From Ectothiorhodospiraceae bacterium WFHF3C12 (GTDB lineage Bacteria > Pseudomonadota > Gammaproteobacteria > Nitrococcales > Nitrococcaceae): a stretch of DNA of 64,000 bases. The translations under genes were made by a program, and so were the position numbers. This document shows, piece by piece, positions 37,829-46,684 of the stretch; the stretch's first letter is position 1; each line of letters starts with the position of its first letter. The stretch is from positions 1-64,000 of the forward strand of contig JACDUA010000010.1 of assembly GCA_013519935.1 (NCBI GenBank), given 5' to 3'. The notes under the pieces were generated by a model. It ran no database searches and had not been told where the DNA came from. It was given only the letters and a program-made list of their open reading frames with translations.

Positions 37829-38878
37829 TCAGCGGTACTGGGTCTGGACTTCCTCCAGAACGGCCTGCTGGTTCCCGTGCACCCGCGCCTCCACCAGCGA
37901 GTCCGTCGCCGTGCGGTTGATGGCGTGCAGATCCCGGCCCTCCTCCTCGACGTAGAGCAGCCCGGTGACGATCTCCTCGGCCTCGCGGTGGCGTTCCAGG
38001 TAACCGATGGCCGCCGCTCGGTTGGTCGGGTCGTGATCCACATCCACCTTCCGCAGAACGATGGTGGAGCCGTCATGCAGCTCGATGGGCATGGTCTTGC
38101 CGCGCTCGTACTCGGCGCGGATTTCCGCCCTGGGTTCGATGAAGTCGGTGTGAATGGCCGGGTGATAGAACTGCCGCGTGTGGGCGTAGCTCTTGGTACT
38201 GCCTTCGTGGTTGTTGAACGCCACGCACGGGCTGATCACGTCGATCATGGCGAAGCCGCGATGCTGCAGTCCGGCCTTGATCAGGGGCACGAGCTGTTCC
38301 TTGTCGCCGGAGAAGCCGCGGGCGACGAAGGTGCAGCCCAGGGAGATGGCCGTGAGCACCGGGTCGATGGGCGGTTGCTCGTTGATATCGCCGCCCTTGC
38401 TGCGGCTGCCCACGTCCGCGCTGGCCGAGAACTGGCCCTTGGTCAGCCCGTACACACCGTTGTTCTCGATGAGATAGAGCATGTTCACGTTGCGGCGTAT
38501 GGCGTGGGCGAACTGGCCGAAGCCGATGGACAGGGAGTCCCCGTCGCCGGAGACGCCGATGTAATACAGGTTGCGGTTGGCGGCGTTGGCGCCGGTGGCG
38601 ATGGACGGCATGCGCCCGTGCACGGCGTTGATGCCGTGGGCCTCGCGCAGGAAGTACGCGGGCGTCTTGGAGGAGCAGCCGATGCCGCTCATCTTCGCTA
38701 CTTTGTGCGGCTCGATGTCGAGCCCCCAGCAGGCCTGGATGAGGGCCGCCGTGATCGAGTCGTGGCCGCAGCCGGCGCACAGGGTGGACATGCCGCCCTC
38801 GTAGTCGCGCTCGGTCAGGCCCAGCGCGTTCACCGGCAGGTTGGAATGGTGGGCCACGGGCTTTCTGATGTAGCTCAT
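37829..38878 (-). CDS. korB: 2-oxoacid:ferredoxin oxidoreductase beta subunit (TPP-binding)
   Basis: A 349-residue protein. The iron-sulfur/TPP start STLCAGCGHDSITAALIQA, the thiamine motif GVSGDGDSLSIGFGQFAHAI and IENNGVYGLTKGQFS define the beta subunit. With the alpha subunit it oxidatively decarboxylates a 2-oxoacid (2-oxoglutarate or pyruvate) to acyl-CoA and reduces ferredoxin, or runs in reverse. It overlaps korA by ATGA. Substrate is inferred from family resemblance, so the symbol is tentative. Confidence 0.88.
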   Translation of the reverse strand: MSYIRKPVAHHSNLPVNALGLTERDYEGGMSTLCAGCGHDSITAALIQACWGLDIEPHKVAKMSGIGCSSKTPAYFLREAHGINAVHGRMPSIATGANAANRNLYYIGVSGDGDSLSIGFGQFAHAIRRNVNMLYLIENNGVYGLTKGQFSASADVGSRSKGGDINEQPPIDPVLTAISLGCTFVARGFSGDKEQLVPLIKAGLQHRGFAMIDVISPCVAFNNHEGSTKSYAHTRQFYHPAIHTDFIEPRAEIRAEYERGKTMPIELHDGSTIVLRKVDVDHDPTNRAAAIGYLERHREAEEIVTGLLYVEEEGRDLHAINRTATDSLVEARVHGNQQAVLEEVQTQYR

Positions 38879-40719
38879 ATCGCCTCCTCCCGGTTCAGGT
38901 GGCCCAGCACCGCTTCCTCGATGTCGGTCGAGGCGATGGGCAGCCCATTGTAGTGCAGTATGGATACCAGCTTGTCGCGAGCGACGTCGGTCTCCATGAG
39001 GAGCATCCCCTTGCACTGGGCGTCGCGGTTCTGCTCGACCACGAACAGGGTCTCGTGCTCGGCGAGGAACCGCTCCACCTCGTCGGTGAAGGGAAATGCC
39101 CGGATCCGGCAGTAGTCGAGCTCGGTGCCGCCGGCCTTCAGCGCCTTGCGCGCCTCGCGCACCGCCAGGTCGCAGGAGCCCAGCGAGACGATGGCGCAGG
39201 CGGTGGGTCGGGGCCGTTGGCGGCCGTCGCCGCCCGAGGCGGCGTAGGCGTACTCGATTGCGGGGGGCGGCACGTGCGCGCGGGCGGTCTCGAACTTGCA
39301 GGCCAGGCGGTCCATCACCTCCTGGTACTCCGCGGCGTCCTCGGTGTAGGTGCCGTGTTTGGAGTGCCCGGACCCGCGGGTGAAGAAGGCGCCCGCCGGA
39401 TGCACGCCAGGCAGTGTGCGGAACGGAATGCCATCCCGGTCCGGGTCCATGTAGCGCTGGAAAGGGCCGGCTAGCCGGTCCAGCTCATCGGCATCCAGCA
39501 CCTTGCCGCGATCCGGGCGGTAGTTTGCGTCCCAGGACAGCTCCGGAACCATCCATTCGTTCATGCCGATATCCAGGTCCGAGACCACGAACACCGGGGT
39601 CTGGAAATGCTCCGCCAGGTCGAAGGCGCGGGCCGACAGCTCGAAGGCTTCCGCCGGGTCGGCCGGGTACAGGCAGATGTGACGCGTGTCACCGTGGCCG
39701 GCGTAAGCGCAGGCCATCAGGTCTCCCTGCTGCGTGCGGGTGGGCATGCCGGTGGACGGACCGACGCGCTGGACATCGAAGATCACGGCGGGGATCTCCG
39801 TGTAGTAACCGAAGCCGATGAACTCGTTCATCAGGCTGATGCCCGGCCCCGACGTGGGGGTGAAGGCGCGGGCGCCCATCCATCCCGCCCCCAGGACCAT
39901 GCCGATGGCGGCCAGCTCGTCCTCGGCCTGGATGACGGCGAACTCCCGCTCGCCCTGCTCGGTTGTCCGATACCGCTCGCAGAAGTCGGAGAACGCGTTC
40001 ATCAGGCTGGTGGACGGCGTCAGCGGGTACCATGCACCGACTGTGGCGCCGGCGAACATGGCGCCCAGCGCGGCGGTGGTGTTGCCGTCGATAATGATAT
40101 GGCCGTCGGTGAGGTCGCGCTCCTCGACGCGCAGGCCCAGCGGACATTCGAAGTGCTCGCGCACGTAGGCATGACCCAGTTCCACGGCCTGCATGTTCGC
40201 CGCCACGAGCTTCGCCTTGCTCTCGCCGAAGGTCTCCTGAAGCAGGCCCTCGATGACCGCCAGGTCCAGGTCCAGGAGGGCGGCCAGAGCGCCAACGTAG
40301 GCAACGTTCTTCATCAGGATGCGCGTGCGCGCGTCCGCGAAATGATGGTTGACCATGTCGGCCAGCGGGACGCCGATGATGTTGATGTCATCGCGGTTGA
40401 AGTCGCGCACGCGCGGCCAGGTGCTGTCGTAGAGCAGGTAGCCGCCGGGGGTGACCTCGGCGTGATCCTTGGCGAAGGTCTCCGGGTTCATGGCCACCAT
40501 CAGGTGGACGTGCCCCGAGCGGGTGAGGTGGCCGGGCTCGGTGACGCGGATCTCGTACCAGGTGGGCAGGCCCTGGATGTTGGAGGGAAAGTAGTTCTTG
40601 CCCATGACCGGCACGCCCATGCGGAACACGGCTTTCGTCAGCAGGGCGTTGGCGCTGGCCGAACCGGTGCCGTTGACCGTGGCGATCTTGAGTGTGAAGT
40701 CGTTGACGCGACCCGGCAT
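38875..40719 (-). CDS. korA: 2-oxoacid:ferredoxin oxidoreductase, fused gamma-alpha subunit
   Basis: A 614-residue protein. Residues ~10-185 are the gamma domain (FRMGVPVMGKNYFPSNIQGL), fused to the alpha pyrimidine-binding domain (GATVGAWYPLTPSTSLMNAF) and transketolase C-like domain. The conserved PTRTQQGDLMACAYAGHGD region is present. Gamma-alpha fusions are typical of 2-oxoglutarate-type enzymes in Proteobacteria. It is followed by korB with a 4 bp overlap and preceded, 165 bp upstream on the same strand, by the FAD/iron-sulfur oxidoreductase. GGGAGA precedes the ATG. Confidence 0.9.
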   Translation of the reverse strand: MPGRVNDFTLKIATVNGTGSASANALLTKAVFRMGVPVMGKNYFPSNIQGLPTWYEIRVTEPGHLTRSGHVHLMVAMNPETFAKDHAEVTPGGYLLYDSTWPRVRDFNRDDINIIGVPLADMVNHHFADARTRILMKNVAYVGALAALLDLDLAVIEGLLQETFGESKAKLVAANMQAVELGHAYVREHFECPLGLRVEERDLTDGHIIIDGNTTAALGAMFAGATVGAWYPLTPSTSLMNAFSDFCERYRTTEQGEREFAVIQAEDELAAIGMVLGAGWMGARAFTPTSGPGISLMNEFIGFGYYTEIPAVIFDVQRVGPSTGMPTRTQQGDLMACAYAGHGDTRHICLYPADPAEAFELSARAFDLAEHFQTPVFVVSDLDIGMNEWMVPELSWDANYRPDRGKVLDADELDRLAGPFQRYMDPDRDGIPFRTLPGVHPAGAFFTRGSGHSKHGTYTEDAAEYQEVMDRLACKFETARAHVPPPAIEYAYAASGGDGRQRPRPTACAIVSLGSCDLAVREARKALKAGGTELDYCRIRAFPFTDEVERFLAEHETLFVVEQNRDAQCKGMLLMETDVARDKLVSILHYNGLPIASTDIEEAVLGHLNREEAI

Positions 40720-40884
40720 TATTGTCTCCCGTTGCCCCGGGTTCCGGCGCGGAAACCGGGCGGTTGTGCCGGGCTCCGTTGGGGCCGCGGCCTGTGCCGG
40801 CGCCCGGGAGCCACAAGCGAATCAAGCATTACGCCAAGTCCGCTTTGGCGGTCACCCGTCGACCGGCGTCGGCCGAGAGTATTT

Positions 40885-42705
40885 TCATGCGCTTTCCTGC
40901 CGCTGCTGGGCGGCTGCCTCCTCGTCTTCGACGGTGGGCACGAATATCTGCGCGTGCTTCATGTCCCACGCCGCCGTGGGGCAACGCTCGGCGCACAGGC
41001 CGCAGTGGATGCACTGATCCTCGTCCTTGACCATGTGCCGCCGCGTCTGGGGCAGCTTCGCGGACACGAATACAGCCTGGTCCGGATTCTGCGCCGGAAC
41101 GCGAAGGCGCTGCCGCACCGATTCCTCCGGCTCCTCGTCATCGATCGGGATGATGGTCAGGCACTGGGTGGGACAGATGTCCATGCAGGCATCGCACTCG
41201 ATGCACTTCTCGGCGAAGAAGATGGTCTGGATGTCGCAGTTCAGACAGCGTTCCACCTCCACGCGCCAGTCGTCCTCGCGGAAGCCGAGCTCCACCTCGA
41301 TGTCGATGCCCTTGAAACGCTGCTGCACGTCCACGTGGGGCACGGCGCGCCGCTCGTGGGGGTCGTACTGGTTCGAGTAGCCCCACTCGTGGAGGCCCAT
41401 CTTGCTGGTGTGCACGTCCACGGCGTTGGGCAGCCGGTCGGCGACGTTCTCGCCGTGCACGTGCTTGTGAATCGAAATGGCCGCCTCGTGGCCGTGGCGC
41501 ACCGCCCAGATGATGTTCTCCGGACCGAACGCCGCGTCGCCGCCGAAGAACACGCCGGGCAGGGTGGACTGGTAGGTGGTCCGGGACACCACGGGCACGT
41601 CATGCTCGTCGAACTCGATGCCGATGTCCCGTTCGATCCACGGGAAGGCGTTCTCCTGGCCGATGGCCAGCACCACGTCGTCGGCGGGCATGAATACCTC
41701 GTCCAGCACTCGGCGCTTCTGGCGGCCGTCTTCCTCGAAGTACTCCAGTACCTCGAAGGTCATGCCCTTCAGGGCCCCGTCCTCCACCACGAAGGCCTTG
41801 GGCGAGTGGCAGGTGATCAGATCGACGTCCTCTTCCAGGGCGTCCTCCAGCTCCCATGGGGAGGCCTTGAGCTGGTCCCTGGGCTTGCGGGCGACCACCT
41901 TGACGTCCCGCGCGCCGAGCCGGAGCGAGGTGCGGCAGCAGTCCATGGCGGTGTTGCCGGCACCGATTATCAGCACGCGTTTGCCAATGCTCTCGGTATG
42001 GCCGAAGGCCACCGAGCCGAGCCAGTCAATGCCCACGTGCACGCGGCCGGTGGCGCCGGCCTCGTCCCGGCCAGCGCATCGCAGGTCCTTGCCACGGGGC
42101 GCGCCGGAGCCCACGAACACGGCATCGTAGCCCTCGTCCAGCAGGGCCTGCATGGACGTCACCGGGGTGTTGAGCCGCAGGTCCACGCCCATGTCCAGTA
42201 TGTTGTCGAACTCCTCGTCCAGCACCTCGGGCGGCAGGCGGAAACGCGGGATGTTGGAACGGATCAGGCCGCCGGTGACGTCCAGCTTCTCGAAAATGGT
42301 GACCTGGTAGCCAAGGGGCATGAGGTCGTTGGCCACCGTCAGCGAGGCGCAGCCGGCGCCCACGCAGGCGATGCGCTTGCCGTTCTTTTCCTCCGGGATG
42401 TTCGGTAGCCGGGCCGAGATGTCGTCCTTGTAGTCGTAGGTGACGCGCTTGAGGCGGCATATCGCCACGGGCTTCTGCTCGTCCACCCGGCCGCGACGGC
42501 AGGCCGGCTCGCAGGGCCGGTCGCAGACCCGCCCCAGGATGCCCGGGAAGACGTTGGACTCCCGGTTGAGCATGTAGGCGTCGGTGTAACGTTCCTGTGC
42601 GATCAGCCGTATGTAGCCGGGTACGTCCGTGTGTGCCGGGCAGGCCCATTGGCAGTCGACCACTTTGTGGAAGTAGTCGGGATGGTAGGTGTCAGTTGGC
42701 TTCAT
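40885..42705 (-). CDS. FAD/iron-sulfur NAD(P)H oxidoreductase (glutamate-synthase-beta-like) with two C-terminal 4Fe-4S motifs
   Basis: A 606-residue protein. The N-terminal Fer4_20 domain has its cysteines in CQWACPAHTDVP and RVCDRPCEPACRRG. The FAD fold starts GKRIACVGAGCASLTVANDL (Cys-Ala replaces the usual Pro-Ala), and the NAD(P) fold contains VLIIGAGNTAMDCCRT. The C-terminus has ferredoxin motifs CIECDACMDICPTQC and CIHCGLCAERCPTA. It sits upstream of korA-korB and likely links NAD(P)H with the ferredoxin-type electrons of the 2-oxoacid oxidoreductase. This partner role is inferred from gene order. Confidence 0.86.
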   Translation of the reverse strand: MKPTDTYHPDYFHKVVDCQWACPAHTDVPGYIRLIAQERYTDAYMLNRESNVFPGILGRVCDRPCEPACRRGRVDEQKPVAICRLKRVTYDYKDDISARLPNIPEEKNGKRIACVGAGCASLTVANDLMPLGYQVTIFEKLDVTGGLIRSNIPRFRLPPEVLDEEFDNILDMGVDLRLNTPVTSMQALLDEGYDAVFVGSGAPRGKDLRCAGRDEAGATGRVHVGIDWLGSVAFGHTESIGKRVLIIGAGNTAMDCCRTSLRLGARDVKVVARKPRDQLKASPWELEDALEEDVDLITCHSPKAFVVEDGALKGMTFEVLEYFEEDGRQKRRVLDEVFMPADDVVLAIGQENAFPWIERDIGIEFDEHDVPVVSRTTYQSTLPGVFFGGDAAFGPENIIWAVRHGHEAAISIHKHVHGENVADRLPNAVDVHTSKMGLHEWGYSNQYDPHERRAVPHVDVQQRFKGIDIEVELGFREDDWRVEVERCLNCDIQTIFFAEKCIECDACMDICPTQCLTIIPIDDEEPEESVRQRLRVPAQNPDQAVFVSAKLPQTRRHMVKDEDQCIHCGLCAERCPTAAWDMKHAQIFVPTVEDEEAAAQQRQESA

Positions 42706-42960
42706 TGGGTGTCGCCCCTGTCAGGGCTTACTTGGTATCTAGCCGTTGAGTTCAAAGCTAGCCCCGGCCGCGGGCCCGGTCAACTCGCTGACGCGCCGGG
42801 CTTTGACGCAGATCACGATTCCGTGAGTCCGCCGCCCCTGAACCGCCAACACTGCATGACGCTGCCCGTCGAGCGGGTGCTTGATCTGCGACAAAGCCTC
42901 CCGCAAGGTCCGCTGCTAACCTCGGTCTGGAAGGAATCGTCGGCGGTGAGGGGATTGGCC

Positions 42961-43506
42961 ATGGGTAATCTGATCAGGGACCTGCGGGCCGAGCACACGT
43001 ATATGTCGGAAGTGCTGGACCTCATCGAGGCGCAGCTGGATCGTATAGAGGCAGGGGAACCCCCGGACTACGAGCTGCTGCAGGACGCGGTGTATTTCAT
43101 GACCGAGTATCCGGATCTCTTTCACCACCCCCGGGAGAATCTCGTCTACCGCCGGATGATGCAGCGTCACCGCAAGCACCGCTCCTCCGTCCGGGCGTTG
43201 GAGAAGGACCATGCCCGACTGGGGGCGCTGGGCCTTGCCTTCCGCGAGGTCGTGGAGGATACCGTCGAGGACGTGCCCGTGGAGCGGAGTGCGCTGCTGG
43301 CCCGCGGCCGTGAATACCTGGACGCCCAGCGCGGGCACATCGCCGACGAGGAGACGCGGATCTTCCCCATGGTGGAGGAGGTCCTGAACGACGCGGACTG
43401 GCGGGCCATCGACTCCACGGTCTCCGGCGCGGGCCCGGTGGGGCTGCGGGAGATCACCCGTTCCCGCTTTCGGACGCTGCATGACGTGCTTCACGGCGAG
43501 GCGTGA
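42961..43506 (+). CDS. Hemerythrin-domain protein
   Basis: A 181-residue helical protein starting MGNLIRDLRAEHTYMSEVLD. Histidines and glutamates in DLRAEHTYM, YPDLFHHPRENLVY, LEKDHARLG and GHIADEETRIFPM follow the four-helix di-iron hemerythrin pattern. Such proteins bind oxygen, iron or NO; the exact role is unknown here. The ATG at 42961 is used; an in-frame GTG at 42946 would add five residues. The gene is divergent from the FAD/iron-sulfur oxidoreductase gene with 255 bp between, a region where I see no further gene. Confidence 0.85.
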   Translation: MGNLIRDLRAEHTYMSEVLDLIEAQLDRIEAGEPPDYELLQDAVYFMTEYPDLFHHPRENLVYRRMMQRHRKHRSSVRALEKDHARLGALGLAFREVVEDTVEDVPVERSALLARGREYLDAQRGHIADEETRIFPMVEEVLNDADWRAIDSTVSGAGPVGLREITRSRFRTLHDVLHGEA

Positions 43507-43616
43507 GCTACGTGCTGAAGCGATCTCGCCCGGTACAACCCTGGATGGTCAGGGCGTCGCCCACGCGCCTGCGCCGGACGGGCCGGTCCGCGACCGGACG
43601 TCATGCATCAACCCGC

Positions 43617-44345
43617 TCATTTGGACACGACGATCCCCACCGCGACAACGATGCCGGCCCCCATCGCGATCAGGCTGAATCTGCGCTGCTCCCGCTCGGC
43701 CTGGGGTAGCAGGTGGGTGGCGCCGACATAGACAAGCGCACCGGCCGAGAGCGATAGCAGCGCGCCCAGCAGGGGCCGATCGATCTCGCTTATGAACGGG
43801 TACGAGACCAGTGTGCCGAGCGGCGTGGACGCCGAGGCGGCCAGGAAGGCGAGAACAAGCGCCGTACGCTCGCCGAAACCGCCGCGGATCAGGAGCAGAT
43901 ACGTGATGATGCCTTCGGGAAACTCGTGCAGCACCATCCCGGCGGCTGCCAGGACGCCGGTGAAGGTGCTCACCGAGAAGGTTATGGAATAGATGACGCC
44001 GTCAATGAAGGAATGGAAGCCGATGCCGAACATGGGCACCAGGCCGATCCCGTAAGGGGCGTCCGGTCGGCGCTCGCACACGAAGGCGGTGACGAAGCGG
44101 TTGAACAGATGCATGAGCACGAAGCCGCCCAGCAGGTACGCCGGGGCCGTGGCGCTCATCGCGAAGGACCTGGGGATGATGTGCAGGAAAGACACGGATA
44201 TCAGGACACCGGCGGCGAAGCAGACGAAGTAGATGCTGTTGCGCCGGCCCCAGGCCTCGAAGTGGCGAATGACATAGATGCCGATTGCCGTGACCAGAGC
44301 CGCGAGGAGGCTCGCACCGAATGGCGTCCAGAAGCCCTGCGTCAT
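43617..44345 (-). CDS. ZIP-family metal transporter
   Basis: A 242-residue protein with eight predicted membrane helices. TM4 has GIGFHSFIDGVIYSITF and TM5 the ZIP signature VLHEFPEGIITYLLL with its metal-binding His and Glu. ZIP carriers bring zinc, iron or manganese into the cytoplasm. The ATG at 44345 lies 2 bp after the methyltransferase stop, so the two genes are cotranscribed. A histidine-rich loop between TM3 and TM4 is lacking, as in many bacterial ZIPs. Confidence 0.9.
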   Translation of the reverse strand: MTQGFWTPFGASLLAALVTAIGIYVIRHFEAWGRRNSIYFVCFAAGVLISVSFLHIIPRSFAMSATAPAYLLGGFVLMHLFNRFVTAFVCERRPDAPYGIGLVPMFGIGFHSFIDGVIYSITFSVSTFTGVLAAAGMVLHEFPEGIITYLLLIRGGFGERTALVLAFLAASASTPLGTLVSYPFISEIDRPLLGALLSLSAGALVYVGATHLLPQAEREQRRFSLIAMGAGIVVAVGIVVSK

Positions 44346-44347
44346 GG

Positions 44348-45031
44348 TTATCCGTCTCCCCCGGTCGAGGCCGCCCTCGGGCGGCACGCCCGTACCACCA
44401 TGAATCCGCCGAGGCCGTGTCCCGGCTGCAGGGGCTCGATAACCCGGACCCCGGACGCCGGCTGCGTTAGCGTCTGTGCCCACTGGAGCTCGACGAACCC
44501 GTTGTCGAGCAACAGCTTGTGCAACTCGCCGCCCGAGTAGAAGCGGGCCTCCCGGTAGAAGACGTTGTCCGGCTGCTTCGCCAGATACGTCTGCCCGAGC
44601 GGGCTGGCGCGGTCGATATCGGCGAGCACCAGGGCTCCGCCCGGCGCCAGCGCGCGGAATGCCTCGGCCAGCATGGCGGCGGCGTCGTCGACGAAGCAGA
44701 GCGTCGTCACGCTGAGGATGCGTGTAAAGCTGGCGTCCGCGAATGGCAACGCCTCGGCGATACCCCTGACCACGGAGATGCCTCGGGCCCTGGCGTAGCG
44801 GAGCATCTCGCGCGCTGGATCGAGACCTATTCCAATCCCAAGCGGCGCGGCGAAGCGACCGGTACCCACGCCGATTGACAGTGCTGGCCCCGACCAGGGC
44901 AGCAGGGCGCGCACGGCCAGCAGCTCGGACAGGTAATCATCGGGATGCCGATCGAACCAGGTGTCGTATTGGTGGTGGTGAAGGTCGAAAACGGCTGAAT
45001 TGGGCACGCTGAGTTCAAGCTCTGGCCACAT
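44348..45031 (-). CDS. Class I SAM-dependent methyltransferase
   Basis: A 227-residue Methyltransf_11-type protein. Motif I is ALSIGVGTGRFAAPLG, the acidic loop is GIGLDPAREML, and motif post-I GIAEALPFADASFTRI and RALAPGGALVLADID are as expected. An N-terminal FDLHHHQYDTWFDRHPDDY is common in small-molecule methyltransferases. The substrate is unknown. It is cotranscribed with the ZIP transporter. Its upstream side faces the old ssrA terminator and the left end of the island. Confidence 0.87.
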   Translation of the reverse strand: MWPELELSVPNSAVFDLHHHQYDTWFDRHPDDYLSELLAVRALLPWSGPALSIGVGTGRFAAPLGIGIGLDPAREMLRYARARGISVVRGIAEALPFADASFTRILSVTTLCFVDDAAAMLAEAFRALAPGGALVLADIDRASPLGQTYLAKQPDNVFYREARFYSGGELHKLLLDNGFVELQWAQTLTQPASGVRVIEPLQPGHGLGGFMVVRACRPRAASTGGDG

Positions 45032-45126
45032 TTAGCGAAGGTTAGCCTGTTCGGTGGGCGAGGGTAATGTCCAGTGACAAGTGGCCTGGGAGTTTCGCGG
45101 CCACGTCGTCGTGTTGCCGGTGGGCG

Positions 45127-45167
45127 AAAAAAGAAACCCGCAGGTCGTCACCGACCAGCGGGTTTTT
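45127..45167 (-). terminator. Rho-independent terminator, probably the original ssrA terminator
   Basis: The stem pairs AAACCCGC (45134-45141) with GCGGGTTT (45158-45165) and GGTCG with CGACC around a TCAC loop. Read on the minus strand it is followed by C and six T. It lies 6 bp beyond the copy of the tmRNA 3' end at 45174. This is where a terminator would follow ssrA before the island inserted. It also has a T5 run on the plus strand and may work both ways. Confidence 0.8.
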
Positions 45168-45173
45168 GATGTG

Positions 45174-45188
45174 TGGTGGAGGCGGCGG
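45174..45188. other. attL core (copy of tmRNA 3' end)
   Basis: TGGTGGAGGCGGCGG, the complement of the tmRNA terminus CCGCCGCCTCCACCA. It is followed by unrelated sequence (CCGCCTCTCTAAAATATC), unlike the intact copy at 55558. No gene occupies 45189-45451; that stretch presumably holds arm-type sites and the int promoter. Confidence 0.85.
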
Positions 45189-45451
45189 CCGCCTCTCTAA
45201 AATATCATCCTGTTTCAGGGAACTTCATAACCCACTGTCCTGAAAAGGCATATCCGCCTTCCCTTGTTTCAGACCGTATCACCGAGTATCGTTCAATAGC
45301 AACGTTTTTGTTGGACGGATGCGTGGACGCCATGCGGGCGCATAGGTTCGGTTCCCGCCCCGACAAGATCGTTGATGGAGGTTTTGGTGTTCTCCCTCGC
45401 AAGCTGCTGATAAGGCCCTGGGTTTGGCTGCGAGGTTATGTGGAGACTCGG

Positions 45452-46684
45452 ATGCCGAAGAAAGCGCCGGAGTTGTCGGCCCTGGCCGTGCGTCGCTTGG
45501 AAAAGCCTGGCCTTCACTCGGTCGGCGGCGTCGCCGGCCTGCTGCTGCGAATATCTGACACGGGCGCCCGGTACTGGGTGCTGCGAACGACTGTCGCCGG
45601 GAAGCGTCGCGACATAGGCATTGGGCCGTACCCGGAGATATCTCTGGCCAGGGCGCGAGAGAACGCCGCAGAGATGCGCGAACAGGCTCGCAGCGGCATT
45701 GATCCCGTGGCTCACCGAAACGCCGCACGCGCCGCCTTGCGCGATGCACAAGCGAGGGCGCTAACGTTCGAGCAAGCGGCCCGGCAGTGCCACAAGGCGA
45801 AGGAAACCGAGTTTCGCAATGCCAAGCACCGCAAGGACTGGATCAGCTCCCTTGAGCGCTATGTGATTCCCCGGCTCGGAACCATACCCGTGTCCGAAAT
45901 CGAGCTACCGCACGTCCTACAGGTGCTCGAACCGATCTGGCATGAGCGCACCGAGACCGCCACCAGAGTGCGCCAGCGCATGGAGGCGGTGCTTACCTGG
46001 GCGACCGTTTCGGGTTACCGCCAGGGAGAGAATCCCGCCAGGTGGACCGGCAATCTTGAGGTGGCCTTACCGGCGCCGCGGAAGATCCGCAAGGTGAAGC
46101 ACCAGCGGGCATTGCCGTGGCAGGAAGTGCCGGCGTTCATGGAGGCGCTGCGTCAGCGTGAGGGCATGGGGGCAAGGGCGCTTGAGTTCGCAATTCTAAC
46201 GGCAGCCCGAAGCGGCGAAGTGCGCTATGCGGTATGGAATGAAATCGACCTGGACGGCCGTGTGTGGACCGTGCCGGCCGACCGGATAAAGGCGGGGCGC
46301 GAGCACCGCGTGCCGCTGTCTGACGACGCTGTGAATCTGCTGAAGGGGCTTCCACGCATGGCTGAAAGCCCCTACGTGTTTCCGGCGCCACGCGGCGGCG
46401 CGCTCTCTGACATGACCGTATCGGCTGTGACCAAACGCATGGGCGTTGACGCCGTGCCCCATGGCTTTCGGTCGTCGTTCAAAGACTGGGCCCGCAACCG
46501 GACGGCGTTCGCTGACGAGGTGAGTGAATTGGCCCTCGCACACGTAAACAGCGACGCCACACGCGCGGCCTACGCGAGGGATGAGTTGTTGCCGCAGCGG
46601 GCACGTTTGATGAAACAGTGGGCGAATTTCTGTCGCGAAGGCGCGCCGGAAGGATCTGTGGTCAGCATCCGGGAGGGTAGGTGA
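45452..46684 (+). CDS. int: Tyrosine recombinase, P4-type integrase
   Basis: A 410-residue integrase, the usual size. An N-terminal arm-binding domain (DUF4102; RYWVLRTTVAGKRRDIGIGP) precedes a core-binding domain and the catalytic domain with R253 (TAARSGEV), H337-x2-R340 (HGFRSS), H364 and nucleophile Y374 (RAAYARDELL). All five key residues are present, so it should be active. Members of this family commonly target tRNA and tmRNA genes, and the direct repeat confirms ssrA as the site here. The frame is open further upstream, across attL, but the ATG at 45452 with GGAG upstream gives the normal N-terminus. Its TGA overlaps the next gene. Confidence 0.95.
   Translation: MPKKAPELSALAVRRLEKPGLHSVGGVAGLLLRISDTGARYWVLRTTVAGKRRDIGIGPYPEISLARARENAAEMREQARSGIDPVAHRNAARAALRDAQARALTFEQAARQCHKAKETEFRNAKHRKDWISSLERYVIPRLGTIPVSEIELPHVLQVLEPIWHERTETATRVRQRMEAVLTWATVSGYRQGENPARWTGNLEVALPAPRKIRKVKHQRALPWQEVPAFMEALRQREGMGARALEFAILTAARSGEVRYAVWNEIDLDGRVWTVPADRIKAGREHRVPLSDDAVNLLKGLPRMAESPYVFPAPRGGALSDMTVSAVTKRMGVDAVPHGFRSSFKDWARNRTAFADEVSELALAHVNSDATRAAYARDELLPQRARLMKQWANFCREGAPEGSVVSIREGR

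Noticed and set aside
37454-38953. 499-codon plus-strand frame
   Set aside because: Overlaps the end of the M24 gene out of frame and is antisense to korB; no protein features.
39607-42408. 933-codon open frame on the plus strand
   Set aside because: Antisense to korA and the FAD/iron-sulfur gene; low-complexity composition and no domain.
45173-45451. N-terminal extension of the integrase across the left attachment site
   Set aside because: The extension is not integrase-like, and ATG 45452 with GGAG upstream gives the normal family N-terminus.
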